Source: Parvularculaceae bacterium (GTDB lineage: Bacteria; Pseudomonadota; Alphaproteobacteria; Caulobacterales; Parvularculaceae). From it: DNA of 15,831 nucleotides. The notes under the pieces were generated by a model. It saw only the letters and a program-made list of their open reading frames with translations, made no database searches and was not told the origin of the DNA. Position numbers and translations under genes: made by a program. Numbering within the stretch: the first letter of the stretch is position 1; each line of letters starts with the position of its first letter. This document shows, piece after piece, positions 1 to 8,126 of this stretch. Location of the stretch: NCBI GenBank assembly GCA_027080545.1, contig JALWRV010000243.1, positions 3,538 through 19,368 on the forward strand, read 5' to 3'.

Positions 1-100
1 CATCTGTCTTGCCGGGTTTATGCGGGTATTGACCGCCAGCTTTGGCCATTTGGCAACAAAGCTGGCGGTCAATACCCGCATAAACCCGGCAAGACAGATG
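1..100. repeat. 44-bp perfect inverted repeat, probable fold-back artefact
   Basis: Bases 1-44 are the exact reverse complement of 57-100, leaving a 12-base loop (45-56). Such a long perfect palindrome inside a conserved enzyme gene is not expected. It begins at the first base of the window, and the purN product loses homology to its family at this point, just after residue Trp101. The simplest reading is a chimeric hairpin join made during amplification or assembly at a contig end. A true hairpin telomere or a recent inverted duplication that broke purN is possible but less likely. Confidence 0.95.
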
Positions 101-348
101 AGATCAATCTCATGGGCGCGCAGCGTGTCGTGCAATACAGCTTCAAAAGCTTTGCGGGCTTTAAAAGCTTTATGGTCAATCACCAGATGGGGAATATTGG
201 CTTTGGCCGCACGCTCCAGCGCTTTGACGCCGGGGCGGTTGGAGATGACCAAAGCAATATTGGCTGGATAGTCGGGCGCTTTGGCTGCATCAATCAGCGC
301 CTGCAGGTTAGAGCCGGAACCGGAGACGAGAACCGCGACCTCAATCAT
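1..348 (-). CDS. purN: Phosphoribosylglycinamide formyltransferase, 3'-truncated
   Basis: PurN transfers a formyl group from 10-formyl-THF to GAR, the third step of cytosolic de novo purine synthesis. The frame is open from the ATG (complement of 346-348) to the window edge, 116 codons against about 190-215 for the family. Visible family features are the N-terminal beta strand and phosphate loop VLVSGSGSNLQALID (residues 7-20), the segment ALVISNRPGVKALERA (32-47), and LICLAGFMRVLTASFVAKW ending at residue 101. In the family this Trp is soon followed by the catalytic NIHPSLLP-type motif. Here residues 102-116 instead come from a reversed copy of the preceding DNA (see the inverted repeat), so only about 46-348 is trusted PurN sequence. 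It starts two bases after the purM stop, so the two are surely co-transcribed. Identity is firm; the C-terminal half with the active site is absent. Confidence 0.88.
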   Translation of the reverse strand, partial: MIEVAVLVSGSGSNLQALIDAAKAPDYPANIALVISNRPGVKALERAAKANIPHLVIDHKAFKARKAFEAVLHDTLRAHEIDLICLAGFMRVLTASFVAKWPKLAVNTRINPARQM

Positions 349-350
349 GG

Positions 351-1370
351 CTAAACCGCTTTCAATCGGCCAATAAGGCGCGGGGCGGTATCTGATTTTT
401 CAAGTTTTGCCATGGCTGCATCCAAATTGTCTTGCGAAACCACCACAACCCCGCCAATGCCGCAATTAAAAGTGCGCTGCATATCGGTGTTACTTAACTC
501 GCCCTGTTCTTTTAGCCATGCAAATAATGGCGGTAAGGCAAGGGCGGTTTCATCCAATTCAGGTGCAAGTCCGTCCGGCAATACGCGCGGCAGATTATCG
601 GTCAGCCCGCCGCCAGTAATATGGGCAAAACCTTTAATGAGGCGGTCTTTCAGTAAAGGTTCTAGGGCTTTGACATAAATCTTGGTGGGGGCAAGCAAAG
701 CTTTGCCAAGGCTAATGGTCTCATCGAAAGGCGCAGGCGCTTTAATGTCAGCGCCGCTTTGCTCCAATATTTTGCGGATTAGCGAATAGCCATTGCTATG
801 GGGGCCGGAAGAGGTAAGGGCGACAAGCACATCGCCCGCTTGCATTTTCTCGCTGCCCTCATGCAAAGGCAGCAAATGATCGCGCTCCACGGCGCCAACG
901 CAAAAGCCTGCGAGATCATAATCGCCGCCCGCATACATGCCGGGCATTTCAGCGGTCTCCCCGCCAATCAAAGCCGCGCCCGCCTGTTTACAGCCATCGG
1001 CAATGCCGCGAACGACTTGCGTGGCCACGTCCACATCCAGCTTGCCGCAGGCAAAATAATCAAGAAAGAATAATGGCAGCGCCCCTTGCGCCAACACGTC
1101 ATTGACGCACATGGCTACAAGATCAATGCCGATTGTATCATGGCAATTCATGGCGAGGGCAAGTTTCAGCTTGGTGCCAACGCCATCGGTGCCGGAAACC
1201 AATATAGGGTCAGAAAACCCGGCAGCTTTCATATCAAACAGCCCGCCAAACCCGCCAAGCGCGCCATCGGCGCCGGGGCGGGCGGTGGCTTTGGCCAGCG
1301 GTCCGATGGCTTTGACCAGACGCTCACCGGCATCAATATCGACCCCGGCTTTTTTATAGGCATCACTCAT
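351..1370 (-). CDS. purM: Phosphoribosylformylglycinamidine cyclo-ligase (AIR synthetase)
   Basis: PurM closes the imidazole ring in purine synthesis: FGAM + ATP gives AIR, as a cytosolic homodimer of the PurM/PurL ATP-binding superfamily. The 339 residues match the family length (about 340-350). Diagnostic stretches are YKKAGVDIDAGERLV near the N terminus, the GTDGVGTKLKLA loop (60-71), DLVAMCVND (83-91), GGETAEMPGMY (136-146) and HITGGGLTDNLPRVLP in the C-terminal domain. The start at 1370 is supported by GAGGAAG eight bases upstream and by alignment of the usual N terminus. The stop TAG (351-353) is two bases from the purN ATG, giving a purM-purN operon as in many Proteobacteria. The gene is transcribed divergently from the DUF2066 gene, the same relation I recall for purM and the DUF2066 gene in Pseudomonas. 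Nothing looks damaged. Confidence 0.97.
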   Translation of the reverse strand: MSDAYKKAGVDIDAGERLVKAIGPLAKATARPGADGALGGFGGLFDMKAAGFSDPILVSGTDGVGTKLKLALAMNCHDTIGIDLVAMCVNDVLAQGALPLFFLDYFACGKLDVDVATQVVRGIADGCKQAGAALIGGETAEMPGMYAGGDYDLAGFCVGAVERDHLLPLHEGSEKMQAGDVLVALTSSGPHSNGYSLIRKILEQSGADIKAPAPFDETISLGKALLAPTKIYVKALEPLLKDRLIKGFAHITGGGLTDNLPRVLPDGLAPELDETALALPPLFAWLKEQGELSNTDMQRTFNCGIGGVVVVSQDNLDAAMAKLEKSDTAPRLIGRLKAV

Positions 1371-1433
1371 GGGGTGGGCTTCCTCATCCTAGGCTAGAAT
1401 CGCCAATGGCGCGTTTGGCTAGGGGCTTAGCCA

Positions 1434-1449
1434 ACAAGCCAAGGCTTGT
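1434..1449. repeat. Short dyad in the purM/DUF2066 divergent region
   Basis: ACAAGCC (1434-1440) and GGCTTGT (1443-1449) form a perfect 7-bp inverted repeat with a two-base centre. A two-base spacer suits a dimeric DNA-binding protein better than an RNA hairpin. It lies 64 bp upstream of the purM start, close to a TATATA stretch (1458-1463) that could be a -10 element in either direction. No convincing -35 partner was found, so promoter placement is not claimed. The rest of 1371-1614 shows no gene. Confidence 0.3.
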
Positions 1450-1614
1450 GAAGGGCTTATATAGTCGGCTTATCTGGGTCGATTTATCGCCCTTTTTAGA
1501 CCAGAATTTAATGCCAAAAGAGGCCCCAGAGGCGGGAAAACGGGTGCGCGAGAGCCCTTACCTGTCTATAAGGGGAAGGAATCGTGGCGCTAGAGGCCAA
1601 AGGGAAAAGAGTTT

Positions 1615-3327
1615 ATGGGAAATTATCGGTCCATTTTGCCCCGCCTTGTCATCGGCCTGATGGCCGGATTGCTGGTTGGTATGGTTGGTGTGGCTTCGGC
1701 CCAATCCAGTGCTGATTCTGTTTTCGTGGTCGCCAAGGTGCCGGTGGAAGCCGAAGGCAGCACGACGGCCGCCGCTCAATCAAAGGCCCGCAATATAGGC
1801 CGCAAACGGGCGATGGATATTTTGTTGCGTCGTATGACTGCCGAGGATGATTGGGTCTATCTGCCGAAACTGGCTTTGGGGCGCGCAGCACCAGCATCAA
1901 ACCAATATGATAGTTTCGGTAAGCAAGCCATCTCCATCTCCAACGAACAGTTGGCTGCACTTGAAGAAGATATTGCTGTTTTTGATGAAAAATCTTCCCG
2001 CACATCCTATCGTGCATCCATTACCTACCGTTTTAATCCGGACGGGGTGCGTTCGCTGCTGACCAATGCGCGACTGCCCTATTCGGAATCGCAAACCCGT
2101 AAGGCGCTGTTGCTGCCTATATTGCAGACCAAAAGCGGTGTCTATCTGTGGGAGAGCAATAATCCATGGGCGCGGGCATGGTTGGTGCGCCCCCTCGATA
2201 GCGAATTAACACCCATGGTCCTGCCGCGTGGTGACATGAGCGATGTGCAAACTATCACAGCGCGCCAAGCATTGGCCTATAATCAAAACGCCCTGTCTGT
2301 ATTGGCAAACCGCTATGGGGTAGGGCAGGTGATTGTGGCCCATGGCTATCTGTCAGAGCAGGATGGGCAATATCGCTTGCGGGTGCGTCTTATTCAGGCC
2401 TATCGCAAGGGACAGGGTGCTATTGTCGGCGATGGGGGTTCTGGTTCGCTCTATGATAGCGCTAATGGGTATGGCCGACGCGGGGTGGCAACCGTCGATG
2501 ATCGTATTGGCCGGGTGCTGACGGAAGCATGGTATCGCGGGCAAAATGACGATTTTCCAGCGCTTGCGAGGCGGGCGGTCTCTAGCACCATGGCCAAACA
2601 TGCGGCTGACTGGAAACGCAAAACGCTGGTTGACCATTCTTCCGCCTCAACCGTCACGGTCAGTGCCTATTTTACCAGCCTCGCGGAATGGGCCAAAATT
2701 CGCCAAACCTTAGAAGCTAATCCCAATGTGGAAAGCGTTAAAACCGGGGCTCTATCTTCCGAAGGGGCAACCATCACGATGATATTGCTCGGGGATATTC
2801 ATAAATTAGTGGTGGCCTTGCGTCAGGAAGATCTCGTGCTGTGGCAAAGCCGTAATGAGCGCTGGAATATTGCGCCGACATCGCTCTATGGGGCGATATA
2901 TGAGCGTATTGATAATGTTGCCTTGCGGCCGGATAGACAACCGACCTCCGATGGCGGTGAATTTGCGCCTGTGGATAATCCGTTTAATCAGCCGGTTGAT
3001 GACCGCCCTCCGGTTGAATGGCGTGGCAATGTGCCCGGGGGCCTTCCCTCAATGGAGAGAGCTGGGACAACGCCCGCTGGAACACCCCTGCCACAAAATG
3101 AATTTAGCCCACCAAGTGAACGGGAACTTGAGGCGGTGCCCACCGAGCTTCCTCCTTCATCTGGCACGCCGCAAATATTGGAAAATGGAAACGGAGAAGG
3201 CACCATTCTCGAGCAGCCTCTCGAACCAGCAACCGACTTGCTGCCTTCTCTTGATGACAATGGGGAAAGTAGCAGTGAAGAGGATGATACGGACTCAGCG
3301 GAAGATGATCTGGGTGGTCTTTATTAA
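1615..3327 (+). CDS. Exported DUF2066-domain protein, function unknown
   Basis: 570 residues. The first 29 are a signal peptide: basic start, hydrophobic core LVIGLMAGLLVGMVGV, and cleavage predicted after ASA (27-29). The mature protein is therefore periplasmic or outside. Residues 34-430 resemble the DUF2066 family: FVVAKVPVEAEGSTTAAAQ near the start, then KARNIGRKRAMDILLRRM (57-74), and TSYRASITYRFNPDGVRSLL (130-149). Family function is not established. The assignment rests on these motifs plus context, since DUF2066 genes typically sit between a divergent purMN pair and hda. Residues 441-570 are a disordered-looking tail, Pro/Glu-rich then acidic (ESSSEEDDTDSAEDD at 551-565), longer than I expect for the family. 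The ATG at 1615 follows AGGGA nine bases upstream. An out-of-frame GTG at 1584 behind a good AAGGGGAAGGA is not used by this frame. It is 27 bp from hda, so probably the same transcript. Confidence 0.8.
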   Translation: MGNYRSILPRLVIGLMAGLLVGMVGVASAQSSADSVFVVAKVPVEAEGSTTAAAQSKARNIGRKRAMDILLRRMTAEDDWVYLPKLALGRAAPASNQYDSFGKQAISISNEQLAALEEDIAVFDEKSSRTSYRASITYRFNPDGVRSLLTNARLPYSESQTRKALLLPILQTKSGVYLWESNNPWARAWLVRPLDSELTPMVLPRGDMSDVQTITARQALAYNQNALSVLANRYGVGQVIVAHGYLSEQDGQYRLRVRLIQAYRKGQGAIVGDGGSGSLYDSANGYGRRGVATVDDRIGRVLTEAWYRGQNDDFPALARRAVSSTMAKHAADWKRKTLVDHSSASTVTVSAYFTSLAEWAKIRQTLEANPNVESVKTGALSSEGATITMILLGDIHKLVVALRQEDLVLWQSRNERWNIAPTSLYGAIYERIDNVALRPDRQPTSDGGEFAPVDNPFNQPVDDRPPVEWRGNVPGGLPSMERAGTTPAGTPLPQNEFSPPSERELEAVPTELPPSSGTPQILENGNGEGTILEQPLEPATDLLPSLDDNGESSSEEDDTDSAEDDLGGLY

Positions 3328-3354
3328 CGCTACCAACCTTCGGTGATCGAGCGG

Positions 3355-4074
3355 ATGACACAACTCACCTTTCCCTACGGGATTGCGCCGAAAACCAACA
3401 CACATTTGTTGCAGTCTGCGGCGAACGAACCGGCAATAGCCTTGCTACAAACATGGCTTGCCCGACCGCTTGGGGCTGGGGTGGCACCGGGCTTCGTCCT
3501 GACTGGGCCGGCGGGGTCTGGCAAGTCGCATCTCTTGCGCATTGAAGCGGCGCGCCGCCAACCGACAATGAACATATCGTTTTTTACCCAAGGCCAATTA
3601 CCAAATATTGGTGAGGCGGAGAACCACAGCGGAGCGGACAATTTTATTTTCATTGATGATGCCCATCTATGTGGAGGTGAGGCGTTGTTGAGATTTTATC
3701 ATCAAGCACAAAATCGCCCGGTCCGTTATGTTCTGGCCGGATTGTCACCGCTTGGCGAGTGGGCGCAGGATGGCAACAATGAGCCGCTTGTGGATCTTGT
3801 GACCCGACTTCGTGCCTTGCCCAATGCAAACCTGCCAGCCCCAGACGAGGCCCTGTTGGCGATGGTGTTTCACGATCAGCTGGCGCTGCGGCAGGTGCGC
3901 ATTTCGCAGCGTACCGCCGACGAGGCCGCCCGCTCTTTGCGCCGCTCCCTCCACTGCGCGGTGGATTTTGCGGCCGTCATGGACGCAGAGGCATTGGGGC
4001 AAAAACGGGCAATTGATCAGAAATTTATCCGCGAAACATTGGAAAAATTCCCCCAATTCACGGTTTATGGATAA
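3355..4074 (+). CDS. hdaA: HdaA-like DnaA-family replication regulator
   Basis: Hda-type proteins bind the DNA polymerase sliding clamp and stimulate DnaA-ATP hydrolysis, limiting re-initiation. The 239-residue protein has an N-terminal clamp-binding motif QLTFPYG (3-9), comparable with QLSLPLY in E. coli Hda. It then has Walker A GPAGSGKSHL (51-60), a Walker B-like IFIDDAH (98-104), and DLVTR with Arg151 at the box VII arginine-finger position. A C-terminal AAA+ lid contains AARSLRRSLHCAVDF. There is no DnaA domain IV DNA-binding helix-turn-helix, which separates it from DnaA. Walker A is well preserved, whereas E. coli Hda has a divergent P-loop. An in-frame GTG at 3343 would add four residues. 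The ATG at 3355 is preferred because the clamp motif then sits at the extreme N terminus, but neither start has a clear ribosome-binding site. It lies 27 bp after the DUF2066 gene and 110 bp before ppk. Confidence 0.85.
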   Translation: MTQLTFPYGIAPKTNTHLLQSAANEPAIALLQTWLARPLGAGVAPGFVLTGPAGSGKSHLLRIEAARRQPTMNISFFTQGQLPNIGEAENHSGADNFIFIDDAHLCGGEALLRFYHQAQNRPVRYVLAGLSPLGEWAQDGNNEPLVDLVTRLRALPNANLPAPDEALLAMVFHDQLALRQVRISQRTADEAARSLRRSLHCAVDFAAVMDAEALGQKRAIDQKFIRETLEKFPQFTVYG

Positions 4075-4184
4075 ATTTCCTACTTTTGCCGTCGGATTTA
4101 TCCTTTTTGTGAGATTTCATCCCTATATAACGGTCATCAGCAGGTGCCGCCATTGGCACTATTTAACAGAAGGTAAAGCGGTTC

Positions 4185-6473
4185 ATGGATAGCCCATCAA
4201 CCCAAAATGGGGCGTTTGGCGAACAGGCTGAATTGGCTATTGGGGCCAAAGGGCCAGACATCGCGGCGATTGATCCATCCTCCCCACAGCGCTTTCTCAA
4301 CCGGGAACGCTCTTGGTTGCAATTCAATAAAAGGGTGCTGGAAGAAGCGGAAAATGTCCGTAACCCAGTCTTGGAGCGTCTGCGTTTTTTATCCATCTCT
4401 GCGAGCAATCTTGATGAATTTTTTATGGTTCGTGTGGCTGGCCTTGTGGGGCAGGTGCGTGAAGGCATTACCCAGCTTTCGCAAGAAGGCTTGTCCCCCT
4501 CGCAACAATTGGAAATGGTCAATAAGGCGGCGCAAGAGTTAATGCTAGAGCAACAGCAATGTTGGCAAAAGCTTGGCCCGTTGATGGAAGAACAAGGCGT
4601 ACATTTACTCTCTCCGGGTGCGCTGGATGATCAAGATTTAAAATGGCTGGAAAAAAAATTTCTGAGCGAAATATTTCCAGTGTTGACACCATTGGCGGTT
4701 GATCCGGCCCATCCCTTTCCTTTTATTCCTAATCAGGGATTTGTGTTGTGTTTCGATCTCAAACGGAAAAAGCGTGAAGAATATTATTCTGCTCTCTTGC
4801 CGGTTCCACAAAAAGTGCCGCGCTTTATGCGCCTGCCCACGCGTGAGACCTTGGACAATGGCTTGCCTGTGGTGCGCTATGTAGCGTTAGAGCGGGTGAT
4901 TGAACAATTTCTCGATAAAATATTTCCCGGTTATAAGTTGCGCGCTAAGGGGGCATTTCGCATCTTGCGTGATTCAGATGTTGAATTGGAAGAAGAAGCG
5001 GAAGATCTGGTGCGTCTATTTGAAAATATGCTCCAGCGTCGGCGTCGTGGTGATGTGATCCGGTTGAAAATTGATAGCCACACGTCAGACTATCTTCAAG
5101 ATATGGTGCGCCAATCGCTCGGGGTGCGGTCACGTGATATGGTCAAGGTAGATGGGCTGCTGGGCTTGTCGCAAATAAACGAAATGATCCCGGCGGATCG
5201 ACCGGATTTGCAATTTGAACCCTATGAGCCGCGCTTGCCGGAACGCTTGAGCGAACATGGCGGCAATAGTTTTTCTGCCATCGCGGCCAAGGATATCCTC
5301 ATCCACCATCCTTATGAAAGTTTCGATGTGGTGGTTCAATATTTGCAACAGGCAGCCCGGGACCCGGACGTGCTGGCAATAAAACAGACCCTCTATCGGA
5401 CGTCCAAACAATCCCCTATTGTTGATGCGCTAATCGCGGCGGCGGAGGCCGGTAAAAATGTAACGGCGGTGGTGGAGCTAAAAGCGCGTTTTGATGAGGA
5501 AGCCAATATACGTCTTGCGCGGTCTTTGGAGCGCGCCGGGGTGAACGTGGTTTATGGTTTTGTCGACTATAAAACCCACGCCAAATTATCATTGGTGGTG
5601 CGCAAAGAAGGTAAAAAAACCCGCTCTTACGTACATATCGGCACAGGTAATTATCATGCGGTGACAGCGCGATTATATACGGATCTCTCTCTGTTTACGG
5701 CAAATGAGGCCGTGGCCCGGGATGCCGCAAAAGTGTTTAATTATGTCACAGGCTATGCACAACCGGATGATCTGAAACATCTAACGGTTGCTCCCTTGAC
5801 CATGCGCGAGGATTTTTACCGGCTCATCGATAAGGAAATAGCTTTTGCGAAGAGTGGTAAACCGGCTTCAATCTGGGCGAAAATGAATTCGTTGGTTGAT
5901 GGGGGCATGATTGACAAGCTGTATCAGGCTTCACAAGCGGGGGTACAGATTGATTTGATCGTGCGGGGCATATGTTGCCTGCGGCCGGGGGTTCCCGGAC
6001 TATCGGAAAATATTCGGGTGAAATCTATTGTTGGACGGTTTTTAGAACATTCACGCATTGCGTGCTTTGGTAATGGTAAACCCATGCCCAACAAAGAAGC
6101 CAAAGTCTATATCGGTTCGGCAGATTGGATGCCGCGTAATCTTAACCGACGGGTGGAGATTATGTGCCCGATTTTAAACGCCACCGTGCTGGGGCAAGTC
6201 TTGGATCAAATCATGGTTGCCAATCTCAATGACGAGGCCCAGTCTTGGAACATGCTGCCTGATGGGTCTTATCAACGCCAGCCTTTGCCGAGTGATCCGA
6301 AAAACGCCTTTAATGTTCATCAATATTTTATGACCCATCCAAGCCTTTCGGGGCGGGGGGCTGCAATTGAATATAATGCCCCGGAACTCTTGCACCCAAG
6401 TAGTAAGCGCCTCAAAAGAAAAGGCAAAAAGAACAATTCAAACAAAAATTCTAATAGTAAAAATAAAACCTGA
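4185..6473 (+). CDS. ppk: Polyphosphate kinase 1
   Basis: PPK1 reversibly polymerises the ATP gamma-phosphate into inorganic polyphosphate. All four regions are present in 762 residues (usual 690-740). The N domain has RFLNRERSWLQFNKRVLEEA (36-55) and SNLDEFFMVRVAGL (74-87). The head domain runs to about residue 320. The first PLD-like domain has IKQTLYRTSKQSPIV (399-413), KTHAKLSL with His465 (the expected phospho-accepting histidine, equivalent to E. coli His435) and HIGTGNYHAVTARLYTDLSL. The second has RGICCLRPGVPGLSENI (594-610) and EHSRI with His622, the second catalytic histidine. GSADWMPRNLNRRVE (644-658) closes the site. After residue 740 comes a Lys/Asn-rich tail that is not part of the fold. 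The start is supported by AGAAGG at 4168-4173. ppx follows 147 bp downstream on the same strand. Confidence 0.97.
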   Translation: MDSPSTQNGAFGEQAELAIGAKGPDIAAIDPSSPQRFLNRERSWLQFNKRVLEEAENVRNPVLERLRFLSISASNLDEFFMVRVAGLVGQVREGITQLSQEGLSPSQQLEMVNKAAQELMLEQQQCWQKLGPLMEEQGVHLLSPGALDDQDLKWLEKKFLSEIFPVLTPLAVDPAHPFPFIPNQGFVLCFDLKRKKREEYYSALLPVPQKVPRFMRLPTRETLDNGLPVVRYVALERVIEQFLDKIFPGYKLRAKGAFRILRDSDVELEEEAEDLVRLFENMLQRRRRGDVIRLKIDSHTSDYLQDMVRQSLGVRSRDMVKVDGLLGLSQINEMIPADRPDLQFEPYEPRLPERLSEHGGNSFSAIAAKDILIHHPYESFDVVVQYLQQAARDPDVLAIKQTLYRTSKQSPIVDALIAAAEAGKNVTAVVELKARFDEEANIRLARSLERAGVNVVYGFVDYKTHAKLSLVVRKEGKKTRSYVHIGTGNYHAVTARLYTDLSLFTANEAVARDAAKVFNYVTGYAQPDDLKHLTVAPLTMREDFYRLIDKEIAFAKSGKPASIWAKMNSLVDGGMIDKLYQASQAGVQIDLIVRGICCLRPGVPGLSENIRVKSIVGRFLEHSRIACFGNGKPMPNKEAKVYIGSADWMPRNLNRRVEIMCPILNATVLGQVLDQIMVANLNDEAQSWNMLPDGSYQRQPLPSDPKNAFNVHQYFMTHPSLSGRGAAIEYNAPELLHPSSKRLKRKGKKNNSNKNSNSKNKT

Positions 6474-6620
6474 TAGGCGGCAATATGGAACGAATCGCCA
6501 TCACATACAGATGGTTATGGGGTGATAGTTCCAATCGAACATCTGAGGGCTGGAGAGTTTGCCGTCAGATAGATATGGGCAGTATGGCAAGATAGTTCAG
6601 GCAATTTTAAAGAGAAATAT

Positions 6621-8126
6621 ATGACAATGGGGCGTGCCGCCCGACAGGCGGTTGTAGATATCGGGTCAAACTCTGTCCGACTGGTCATTTATGGGGCACC
6701 AGAACGGGCGCCGATTACGATTTTCAATGAAAAAGAATTATGTGGATTAGGTCGGCGCGACCCGAAAACCGGTGAGCTGTCTGAAAGGGCCATGAAACAG
6801 GCGCTGAAGGTGCTGGGACGCTTTAAAGCGGTTTGTACGGAAATGGGCAATCCCAATGTGCGGGTGGTGGCCACGGCAGCGATGCGTGAAGCGCCAAATG
6901 GGGCCGATTTTATCGAGCAGGTGGCGGCGACAGGGTTCAAGCCGGAAATCCTTTCAGGGGTAGAAGAAGCAAGGTTGGCAGCGCTTGGCGTTCTTTCTGG
7001 GGCGCCGGATATTATTCAAAACTCCCCAACGGCTCGATCACATCTATGCGGCGACATGGGTGGGGGCTCACTCGAGCTGGTGCGTTATTCTGACGATTTT
7101 CTCAAACCTGTCGCTCTGTCCCAGAGCTATGAGTTGGGGCCGCTGCGACTGATCAGTCAATATGGCCCTATCCCAGCTGATGCTGAAAAAGCTGTGCATA
7201 AAATATTGAAAAAATCTCAATGGTTGACAGCAGAAAAAACGGAAACTTTGCATGCGGTCGGCGGTGCGTGGCGCGCCTTGGCGCGCATCCATCAAGCGGT
7301 GCAAAACTATCCTTTGAAAACTTTGCATCATTATCAGATGGCACGGGAAGACATTATCGAAATTTGCCAATTGGTGGAAAAGCAATCGCCTGAGGGATTG
7401 ACCAATATTCCGGGTATTCAGCGCAAACGCATTGAAACGCTGCCCCATGCGGCGATGGTATTGCGCCTATTGCTGGAGCTTACCAAGGCCCGCAATATTA
7501 TTATTTCTTCCTTCGGGGTGCGTGAAGGGATTTTGTTTGATCAGTTGACCTCCACGCAACAACTCGAAGACCCGCTCTTTGCTATCGCCACGGAATATGC
7601 CGTGCGGCTTAATCCCAATCCTCAAATGGGGGGCAAGCTGTTACAATTTCTTGATAGTCTTTTCGTGGGTGAAACACCAAGGGAGCGACATTTGCGTCAG
7701 GCGGCTTGTTCAATGGTGGATATAGCGGCTTTGTCGCATCCGGATGAGCGCCCCTTACAGGCCTGCGAAACCGCTTTGCGCGCCCCGTTGGTGGCGCTCA
7801 CCCATGGGGAGCGGGTCGCCCTTGCGGCCAGCCTATTCTATCGTTACCGGGCCAAGCGTGTGGATTTGCCACAAACGATCCCGGCCTCGTTGATGGGGCA
7901 AGAACAATGGCAATGGGCTGAGCGGGTAGGGTTGGCCATGCGTTTTGCTTCTGATCTGTCGCCAAAATCCGGTCATGTGTTGGGGCCAGACTGTTTTGTC
8001 TTGACGGAGGATAAGATCATATTTCGATTGAGCGCGGATATGCAGCCTCTATTTTCGCAAATGGTGCATAGGCGATTGCAATTGGTGGCGCAAAGTTTTG
8101 AGCGGGAACTGGAAGTTATCCGTTAA
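6621..8126 (+). CDS. ppx: Exopolyphosphatase (Ppx/GppA family)
   Basis: Ppx removes terminal phosphates from polyphosphate, opposing the upstream ppk; some family members act on pppGpp instead. The 501 residues match two-domain proteobacterial Ppx/GppA (about 500-513). The ASKHA ATPase fold is seen as AVVDIGSNSVRLVIY (10-24), VVATAAMREAPNGADF (82-97), the catalytic-Glu region ILSGVEEARLAALGV (110-124), and the phosphate loop GDMGGGSLELV (144-154). The C-terminal half (from about residue 310) is the helical HD-like domain, with the conserved FGVREGILFDQL leading into it. The start at 6621 has AGAGAA close upstream; the ATG at 6627 is an alternative that would drop two residues. Whether it prefers polyphosphate or pppGpp cannot be read from the sequence; ppk next door favours polyphosphate. 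The last 11 bases overlap the end of convergent rnd. Confidence 0.94.
   Translation: MTMGRAARQAVVDIGSNSVRLVIYGAPERAPITIFNEKELCGLGRRDPKTGELSERAMKQALKVLGRFKAVCTEMGNPNVRVVATAAMREAPNGADFIEQVAATGFKPEILSGVEEARLAALGVLSGAPDIIQNSPTARSHLCGDMGGGSLELVRYSDDFLKPVALSQSYELGPLRLISQYGPIPADAEKAVHKILKKSQWLTAEKTETLHAVGGAWRALARIHQAVQNYPLKTLHHYQMAREDIIEICQLVEKQSPEGLTNIPGIQRKRIETLPHAAMVLRLLLELTKARNIIISSFGVREGILFDQLTSTQQLEDPLFAIATEYAVRLNPNPQMGGKLLQFLDSLFVGETPRERHLRQAACSMVDIAALSHPDERPLQACETALRAPLVALTHGERVALAASLFYRYRAKRVDLPQTIPASLMGQEQWQWAERVGLAMRFASDLSPKSGHVLGPDCFVLTEDKIIFRLSADMQPLFSQMVHRRLQLVAQSFERELEVIR

Noticed and set aside
1..100. Hairpin telomere of a linear replicon
   Set aside because: The turn lies inside the conserved purN coding sequence and removes its active site; a chimeric contig end explains it more simply.
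1584..1660. GTG start behind the strong AAGGGGAAGGA site before the DUF2066 gene
   Set aside because: It is out of frame with the long coding region and its frame has no recognisable product; the ATG at 1615 gives a proper signal peptide.
3355..4074. DnaA itself
   Set aside because: About half the length of DnaA, with no C-terminal DNA-binding domain and with a clamp-binding motif at the N terminus.
4075..4184. Promoter for ppk near TATATAAC around 4125
   Set aside because: The nearby TTGTGA is too close for a normal -35/-10 spacing, so no promoter is claimed.
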